From Amoebidium appalachense (Eukaryota; Ichthyosporea), in contig CAVNZM010000003.1 of assembly GCA_963693365.1 (NCBI GenBank), positions 8,246,001 through 8,310,000 on the forward strand: 64,000 bases of DNA. The letters run 5' to 3'. Positions 56,971 to 64,000 of this stretch are shown piece after piece. Position numbers and translations under genes: made by a program. Position 1 is the first letter of the stretch. Each line of letters starts with the position of its first letter. The notes under the pieces were generated by a model, which saw nothing but the letters and a program-made list of their open reading frames with translations, had not been told where the DNA came from and made no database searches.

Positions 56971-58060
56971 TGATAACCGTGGTTTTTCAGGCCTTTTTCT
57001 GTAAACCTCTCCCACGGAAGTGTTAACCACCTCTTTCCGTGTGTCCCTCCTGCCACTCAGAGTGTTTTGTCGCCTTTTAAAGGGATTTCTTTTGGCTTTC
57101 CGGGTCGGGTCGGGTCGGAGGGGTTTCTATCTATGTGATTGGCCTGCTGCGCATCATAGCCGGTCCATTTAACCAACTGACATGTTTTGCCGGAAGCAAG
57201 GCACAGATGTGCAATGATACAACCAAAAAAACAAAAGTGAAGAAGAATAGTTAAGCGTTTGAAAGAATATTGCAGTTCACAAAATTTTTGATTTATATGG
57301 CTTGACCCGGATGTGCTGGAATGTGGCCAATTAATCGGCCTAAAAGAAACACCCTTTAATGCTGACCTCACCCCTCGTTTCCACAGAGCACGTGCACACG
57401 ATCAAGGTGGAGGGGGCATGGGGGGACCAGTACGAACTGGATGACTACAGTGAAGAGAAACGGACAATTAGGTACTTTACACTGAGACACAGGCAGCGAC
57501 GTCAGGGTTGCCTGATATGGAAGGTGTGGTGGGGGGGGGTGGGGGTGGGGGGGGGGGGGGGGGAGGGGGAGGGAGTGGGGGGGGGTGGATTGCATGACCT
57601 AAAATTGTGTATGGTAGTGTGCACGTGTGTGTAAATGCTTGGGTAGGGGGGGTTCTATTTTATTTTAGTAGTGTTTACATCGTGGAATCCTATGTGATAT
57701 TCAAATATTTAGTAGGAAGTTGGTAATCATAATAATCTGATATTCATGAGTTTGGCACAACTTGGTGGTGTAGTGGTAGCGAATACATAAATACAGAAAT
57801 GCAGTTGGTTCCTGAACTGAAGTTTTGTAACAACCACAGGGGAACGTGTTATAATGCATAGGCAGAATGTGGTAGATAGTTATACTGGAACTGTATCTAG
57901 GTTCATGCACAAGAACACCTAACGGCGTCGGTAGGTTTTTCTTTTTTTGTTTTTTGTTTTTTTTAAAAAAAAAAGGTTGCTATGACGCCACAAACAGTTC
58001 TTGATTAAATTTGTAGAAGTATGTAATTGCTCGATAATGCCGAGATAATAAAAAGAGAAA
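56971..58060 (+). pseudogene. duplicate of the methyltransferase terminal exon and 3' UTR (alternative last exon or exon pseudogene)
   Basis: The exon-like part starts at 57387 after CCACAG|, the same acceptor as 53623. It encodes the same 37 residues (EHVHTIKVEGAWGDQYELDD and onward to LRHRQ) as the first copy. It differs at four third-codon positions, all synonymous (GTT/GTG, CTA/CTG, AGC/AGT, ATC/ATT), and by TGA to CGA at the stop. Reading then continues through RRQGCLIWKVW into low-complexity Gly to a stop near 57634. Flanking similarity reaches upstream (CCGTGGT, GCCTTTTTCTG, CACTCAGAGTGTTTTGTC) and downstream to an AATAAA at 58047. I found no duplicate of exons 1 or 2, so splicing from exon 2 (52417) into it as an alternative end is possible but unproven. 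Confidence 0.75.
57077..57359. mobile_element. TTAA-flanked MITE-like insertion (about 275 bp)
   Basis: Interrupts the duplicated region between GTTTTGTCGCCTT and TGCTGACCTCACCC, which are nearly adjacent in the other copy (53578-53609). Both ends have TTAA (57077-57080, 57356-57359). The inner ends are inverted repeats: AGGGATTTCTTTTGGC on the left and, reverse complemented, AGGGTGTTTCTTTTAGGC on the right. No transposase. TTAA duplication is typical of piggyBac-type elements; the family is inferred. Confidence 0.8.
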
Positions 58061-58667
58061 TGTATGAAAACAGTGTTGTCGTTTTGCGTACACTCAGTCG
58101 ACGAATACATGTGCCCAACATGCACAGCATGCGCCTGATGCTATCGTTCGGATGTGCTGGCTCAAAGCACGGCTCTCTGCTGTCATGTGTATACGAGTGT
58201 CTGTTTGTGCTTGCATGCCTGTTTACTTACATACATGTACGTGCATGTGTGCGTGCATGCATGCGTGTTTCGTGTTTTCTTTTTCTTAGTCTTTTTTTTT
58301 CTTTTCTTTTCTTTTCTTTATTTTTCTTTCGTTCTTTCTTTCTTTCTTTTTTTTTTGTGTGTGTGTGTGGGGGGGGGGGGGGGGGGGGGGGGAGGGGGGG
58401 GGGAGGGGGGGGGGGGGGGGGGGGGGGGGAAGAAGGGGGGGGGGGGGGGGGGGGGTTGTACTAATCTGCACATGTGTTGCTCGTGCTGGGATGGGTGTGT
58501 TCGGTGGTTGCACGCATGCCACCCGGCTGCCCGGCCTGCACGGTGTGTGCACGTGCACATGCCCGTAATACCGTCCCTCCTTCGTCCAGCCTATTGGAGA
58601 TAACCGTATCGTCTGGACGGTGGAATTCCGTGTGTGCTTGCATGCACGTGTGCGTGCGTGCGCGCGC

Positions 58668-58758
<91 letters not shown>

Positions 58759-60100
58759 GTTGAACGCTACAAGTAACATTATTTATGTCGATTTTTTATA
58801 ATCGACCCCAAAAGTTTCGTCGATTATTTCAGGAAGTTCAACGAGGGGAGCACATCGGAGCCTCACTTGCACATTTTCAAAAGGATAATAACGTTCATAA
58901 AACAAACAAATGCATCCCAAATGCCATTCCCAAGTTTTATGCCCCGGTCAACATGTACATGTAGTATCTTGTGTGTAACAATTCCAAAATATGCATGCAC
59001 TAAAAAAGTACTGAGCCACGACCCAAACAGTGCTGCATATGAAAAGCTTTTATAAAGTACTTCAAAATTAAAGTTGTAGTAATTTAGTTAGTGAGTCAAG
59101 AAGGGGCGCACATGTGTTTGTGTATATTATATATACTACGTAGCTCAGGCAACCATGTGTGCGTATACGTATGGGCATGCCCTATGTTGCAAGCTTAACC
59201 CTGATTCAGAATTCTGGAAAGCTTGCAAACTTGCTTGAGGAGGGAAAAAGATATCTATTGCATCGGGAGACTTCGTGTCTCTGGGCCTGGTCGTCACACG
59301 TAGTACATGTACGGTGGCTGCACTTGGGATCCGAAGGACTGTGTGTGTAGTTTAAATTTGGTATGTACTGGACAAACGAACCTCAAGAGGGGGGGGGGGG
59401 GGGGGGGGGGGAGGGGGGAGGAGAAGAGGGGAGGAAGGGAGGGAAGGGAAAGGGGGGAAGGGCGGGGGGGCATGCATACATAGCTAGGTATAAAGTCCGA
59501 CTACGGTGGCATGCATGATGTTTAGAAAGTGAGTGTAGCCCATGAAAATTTATCATTGTTTTGCACTCTTCCTTGTACCGTTTCTAGCCCGTGGAGACGG
59601 CCGTGGATTCTCCCCACAAACTGACAAAACGTAACGTAGCCTACCGGCACCTCTCCGGCTCACGGACCAAGGCGAGTCACGGTCCTTGCGGCAGGCACTG
59701 GCAGCGGCTGACTGGCTGTTCGATTGAAAGATCTATTACATAGATGAAAAAGATCCACAGTACTTTATGTAAAAATAATGAGCGTCTCTATTTTATAATT
59801 TTGATGTTATGGTGTATTGCAAACATTTTCAGACTCTTAGTTGCTGACATCGTTTTCCTTTTCTTTTTCTCCCCTCTCCGTACGTTTTATTCGATATCCG
59901 ATCCGGTGCAACAGAAGAACGCAGATCATTGCGCGATGCCTTTGTGTTTACCCTCTGGTATGCAAAATTCGCCTTTTTAATCGTTCTAATTGGTTAAAAC
60001 ACTAAACGTCTTTTAATTGGTCGTAAATCCTACCATGGACCTGGCCATGGTATTTGCTCGAGCCGCATGTACGTACAAACACCGCATTCCATTCGAATCG
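57635..60100. other. intergenic region without a supported gene
   Basis: Holds the remainder of the duplicated 3' UTR, a T-rich to poly-G block (58275-58455), a GT array (58662-58757) and unique A/T-richer sequence. Short open frames near 58027, 58867 and 59159 show no recognisable domain, codon bias or splice context. Confidence 0.5.
58662..58757 (+). repeat. (GT)n microsatellite
   Basis: GT array flanked on both sides by GCGCGC blocks. Confidence 0.94.
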
Positions 60101-60109
60101 GTATAAAAG
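59985..60109 (+). promoter_or_regulatory. chitinase promoter: CCAAT boxes and TATA box
   Basis: TATAAAAG at 60102-60109 lies about 103-110 nt before the ATG (60212). Two inverted CCAAT motifs (AATTGGTT near 59989 and AATTGGTC near 60014) lie roughly 90-110 nt further upstream. This is a textbook spacing for a regulated polymerase II promoter, with a transcription start expected near 60135. Confidence 0.65.
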
Positions 60110-60211
60110 CGTCTCTTGGGCATCCCTTTTTTCACGCTCACTTCGAGTGACAGCGATGTTCACGCATATTCACGCATCACCGAAGGCAACAAGAAAGTTT
60201 AAAACGACATC

Positions 60212-60524
60212 ATGCATATAAGTATATATCTGTTTCTTGGGGCGGCGCTAGCTCTTTGTAGTTCAGTGACCGCCCAAAACGCAGCTGCGGACAGTTGCTT
60301 GGCAGAATGGGCTCAGTGTGGTGGAAATGGTTTTAGCACTACTCTCTCATGCTGTGCAGGTACTGTGTGCGTGGCACAGGGTGAATGGTGGTCTTCATGT
60401 CAAGTTCAAACTGGTGTTGTTTCATCCACACCCATTCCTTCACCCACCACCACCACCGCCACCACCACCACCGTAACAACCCCGGCCACAACAACAACCA
60501 CAATCCCTACAACAACACCAACTC

Positions 60525-60555
<31 letters not shown>

Positions 60556-61640
60556 AACAGCAACAACAACTAACCCAACCACCACAACCACCGTTCCAAG
60601 CACAACCACAACTACGGCAAGCCCCGGTGCATGCATTGCCGCGTACGGGCAATGTGGAGGTGAAGGTTTTGTCACAACTCTTACCTGCTGTCCTGGCTAT
60701 GTGTGCCTAGGCACACAGTGGTGGATGTCTTGTCAGCCGGGCACCGTTCCTCCACCCACCACCACCACCACCATCAAACCTACCACCACCACCACCACCA
60801 CTACAACCACAACAACAACATTCAAAACAACCACAACAACACCCAAAACAACCACAACAACACCCAAAACAACAACAACAACAACCAAAACAACAACAAC
60901 AACAACCAAAACAACAACAACAACAACCAAAACCACAACCACCACCAAGATTAGCACCACCACCACCACCGTTTCGCCGACCACCACTACTGCTAAGACG
61001 ACGACCGTGCTCCCTACGACAACTACCACACGCACAACGACAACTTTGGTAAGGTTTCTGTATAGTTGCGTTTTGACTTAGCACGATACTCGTATGCACA
61101 CGGACCATACACGCAGGTTTTCTTTCCTCCCTTCCCCTTGTATTTTCTTTTACTTGTACTTTTGAATTTTGTTTCGGCAATAAGTACTATTACACAATGC
61201 ATTCTTTTCTATTCTTTTTTATTTTTATTGTTTACTTTTTATCTCTTTTCTTTTCTGTTTTTTTCTATTCGCACCCGCTGTGTCGCATCCTTTATAGCTC
61301 AAAACACTTACCGCTTGCACCCCCCTTGAATGTCATTGAATAATGCCTCATAAGGTTATCTAGTATGTTAGCTTCAACTTTTGAGAAGTCACCTGGATCT
61401 CTGACTTACTAGCACTATGTAAACCGGGCCGAGACCGAGTAGAAACCCATGTTACTCTTTCAAGCACTATTCTTACATTTCACACATTCTATACCCACAG
61501 GCACCTACCACCACCACACCCGGCCCCCAGCCCAGCCAATACGATTGCAGTTTCCCCGTGCTGCAATGGAGCAGCAAATACGTCTATGATGGCAACACCC
61601 TCGTGTACTTCAACATGACCCTTTACAAGTACGTATTTTT

Positions 61641-61676
<36 letters not shown>

Positions 61677-61753
61677 ACCCCCCCCCTCCCCCCCCCCCCC
61701 CCTCTCCCCAACACACCAACACATACACACACACACCCCCAGGTCTCCCCATC

Positions 61754-61787
<34 letters not shown>

Positions 61788-62761
61788 CGCCTCCACCCAT
61801 GAACACGAACACACCACCCCGACCCTCACTCTCTTTGTTCCCATCTTACCCTCAACCCACTACCCATCCTCTACACCCTCTTCCACTTCTTTCACCATGC
61901 GCCATTTCTACAACCACAAATAACTTTCCCCCTCGACTCTTTCTTCCTCCCACCTCCCCACCCATTTCGCCAAGGATAAATTTTTTTCCCTCTACAACCC
62001 CCGGTAGCTCTTCTTGCCATCATCTATATACCTTTCCCCCGTTCCCCCCTCCTCCTCCCTCCTCCCTTTACCCCTCATCGGATTCCGCCCCTTCTTCCTC
62101 TTCACCATTCTCACACACACACCCCCCTCCCCCCCCCCTCCCCCCCCTCCCCCTCCCCCCCCCCCTCCCCCCCTTTCCCCCACAGGAATTCCTACTACTC
62201 CCAGGGCACCAACCCCTCCACCGACACGAGTGGCAACTGGAAGATGATTGGTCCCTGCCAGCCATTCAGCAATGCACCCTATGTGCCCCCTAAGAGGGTG
62301 GTGGGTGGTTACTACACTAACTGGGCGCAGTATAGGAGCGTCAAATACTTGCCCGAGGTGGGTTTTTGTTTATTCGCCCCCTCTCCGTCTTTCCCGGGGC
62401 ATCCCACTACATACATTTATATATGCACACTCACACACATGCACTCCGTGGCCATGAACACGTACGTGCCGTGGCACATGCACGCATATGCACACACACT
62501 CATACACACACATTTCCGTAGGAAAGATTGACATTGTGCCACACAGAACAAAACGTACTTCCTGCTCCTCTTTACGCCCCACCCAGTTTTTTTTCTCTAA
62601 ACAATAGTCGGTTTTTGTGGCTAACACTCCCACCAACCCCTCCCCCCCCCCCCCCCCCCTCCCCTCCCCTTCCCCCCCCCCCCCCCCCGGCCCAGTCTCC
62701 CCCCCCCCCCCCCCCCCCCCCCCCAAACACACATACACATACACACACACACACACCCTCC

Positions 62762-62808
<47 letters not shown>

Positions 62809-63234
62809 ACACACACATACACAGAACGTTGATGCCACCATGCTCACCCATCTCCTCTACGCCTTTGGGCTCATCAACCAAGACCTGACTCTCGCCCCCT
62901 TCGAGTGGAATGACGTGCGTACGGATGTGGGCTACACACAGGCCATGTACTATCGCCTTCAGAAGCATGCACGCCAACAGAACCCAAAAATTAAGATCCT
63001 TCTCTCGTACGTACCAATCCCCCCCTTCCCCCTCCCCCCATCCCCCTTCTCCCCTGCCCCTCTCCTCCCTAACCCTTCCCCTCCCCCCCTCCCCCCCCCC
63101 CTGCGCCTCCTCTCCCCGTTCCCGTGCGCCCCTCTCGTTCCCTGGCACATCCCTCCTTCTCCCCTACCCTCCCCCCCATCCCCCCCCTGCCCCACATCTA
63201 CCACCACCACGACCACATGAATCCTCTCTCTCAC

Positions 63235-63267
<33 letters not shown>

Positions 63268-63300
63268 TCTCCCCATAATACACACAGACACACTCATCCC

Positions 63301-63333
<33 letters not shown>

Positions 63334-63565
63334 CAAAAAAAACACTCCCGTCGGCCCTCGTGGAAACATCTTTTCCTGCCTGATTTCCCGCCCTTCTTCC
63401 AGGCTTGGTGGGTGGAATTTCAGCAAGGGCACAGGCCCAGGAGCCACAACATGGACCAAGGATGTTTTCCCATCAGCAATCAAACCGGAGAACAGGGAGA
63501 GGTTCTGCTGGAATGTGGCTGCATTTATCAGAGAGCACAATTTTGACGGCGTTGATTTTGATTGG
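60212..63565 (+). CDS. secreted chitinase, CBM1-CBM1-CBM5/12-GH18 (3' end beyond window)
   Basis: Predicted extracellular chitin hydrolase. Exons in window: 60212-61048, 61501-61628, 62186-62357, 62825-63006, 63403-63565; phases agree. Exon 1: signal peptide (residues 1 to about 22, IYLFLGAALALCSSVTAQ), CBM1-like module (about 29-63: CLAEWAQCGGNGF, WWSSC), Thr/Pro linker, second CBM1-like module (141-174: CIAAYGQCGGEGF, WWMSC), then a second Thr-rich linker. Exons 2-3: CBM5/12-like module (LQWSSKYVYDGNTLVYFN, SYYSQGTNPS, GNWKMIGPC). GH18 opens with RVVGGYYTNWAQYR, continues LTHLLYAFG, ILLSLGGWNFS, and reaches FDGVDFDW at the last exon edge; the catalytic Glu of DxxDxDxE should open the next exon, outside the window. 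Thr-rich linkers are probably O-glycosylated. CBM1 is mainly known from fungi. Confidence 0.87.
60820..60950 (+). repeat. coding minisatellite in the chitinase Thr-rich linker
   Basis: Tandem ACAACC/ACAACA units with AAAACA punctuation encode repeated KTTTTTP or KTTTTTT blocks. The repeat is in frame with the chitinase and is probably length-variable. Confidence 0.8.
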
Positions 63566-63793
63566 GTGGGTTGATCCCTCCCTCCCTCCCTCCCTTCCCC
63601 CCCCCCCCCCCCACAAAAAAAAAAAAAAAAAAAACACACACACCCTCCCCCTGGCAAACCCCCACCCAATACACAGCCACACACACTACACATACATACA
63701 AATATATTCCCTGATTGGCTCTCTACAAATATGCATACACCCATTTGTGAAGCTCGCTCTTCCGAGACTCTTGCCTCCCCCCCCCCCCTCCCC

Positions 63794-63824
<31 letters not shown>

Positions 63825-64000
63825 CAACACACACACACACACACACACACACCTCCCCTGCCCTCTCCCCGTCTCCCTTTCTCTCCCGAGAATACACAAG
63901 CCCGTCTACCTCCCATCCCCCCCCCCCCCCCCCCCCCCCCCTTTCAAACCCCCTTCCCCCCCTTCCCACCCTCCCGCCAAACAAAACTCACACGCATAAC
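63566..64000 (+). other. start of a chitinase intron, truncated by the window
   Basis: Follows donor GTGGGT after FDGVDFDW. Contains poly-C runs, a poly-A run (63613-63634) and CA arrays. I see no convincing acceptor followed by the expected Glu codon before the window ends. Confidence 0.7.

Noticed and set aside
58867-59350. Short open frames of about 60 codons in the 58.8-59.4 kb region
   Set aside because: No conserved domain, no splice or promoter context and no unusual composition; expected by chance.

Overview
The window is eukaryotic nuclear DNA: spliced genes with very short exons in long introns full of microsatellites and homopolymers. A myosin-X homologue (motor, IQ, single alpha-helix, split PH, MyTH4, FERM) points to a holozoan. 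A secreted chitinase with fungal-type CBM1 modules fits a walled unicellular holozoan such as an ichthyosporean better than an animal. The lineage is an inference; no rRNA or other marker is present.

Layout. (1) 310-43534, + strand: a complete MYO10-like gene that I resolved into 53 coding exons (6,045 nt, 2,014 residues). Every exon joins in phase. (2) 45820-49741, - strand: a complete seven-coding-exon SERBP1/HABP4-family gene (409 residues), tail-to-tail with the myosin. (3) 50391-53735, + strand: a three-exon class I SAM methyltransferase of the EFM7/Nnt1 type (329 residues), head-to-head with SERBP1 across about 650 bp. Its last exon and 3' UTR occur again at about 57.0-58.1 kb, where the copy carries a TTAA-flanked MITE-like insertion. 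(4) 60212 to beyond the window end, + strand: a secreted chitinase with two CBM1 modules, threonine-rich linkers, a CBM5/12-like module and the start of a GH18 domain. It is cut just before the catalytic glutamate.

The myosin is probably a filopodial or cortical motor. SERBP1 and the EFM7-like enzyme both relate to translation elongation (ribosome/eEF2 clamping and eEF1A methylation in known homologues), so a shared promoter is plausible. The chitinase is an unrelated secreted enzyme.

Most of the rest is intron: (CA/GT)n, poly-C and poly-G, composite C-to-A tracts, a 12 x 52 bp VNTR, a 27-bp minisatellite that starts exactly at a splice donor, an 85-bp-arm inverted repeat, and degenerate interspersed elements ending in poly-C. 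I saw no tRNA, rRNA, CRISPR array or prokaryotic gene. All exon calls were made by reading, with no alignment or transcript data.
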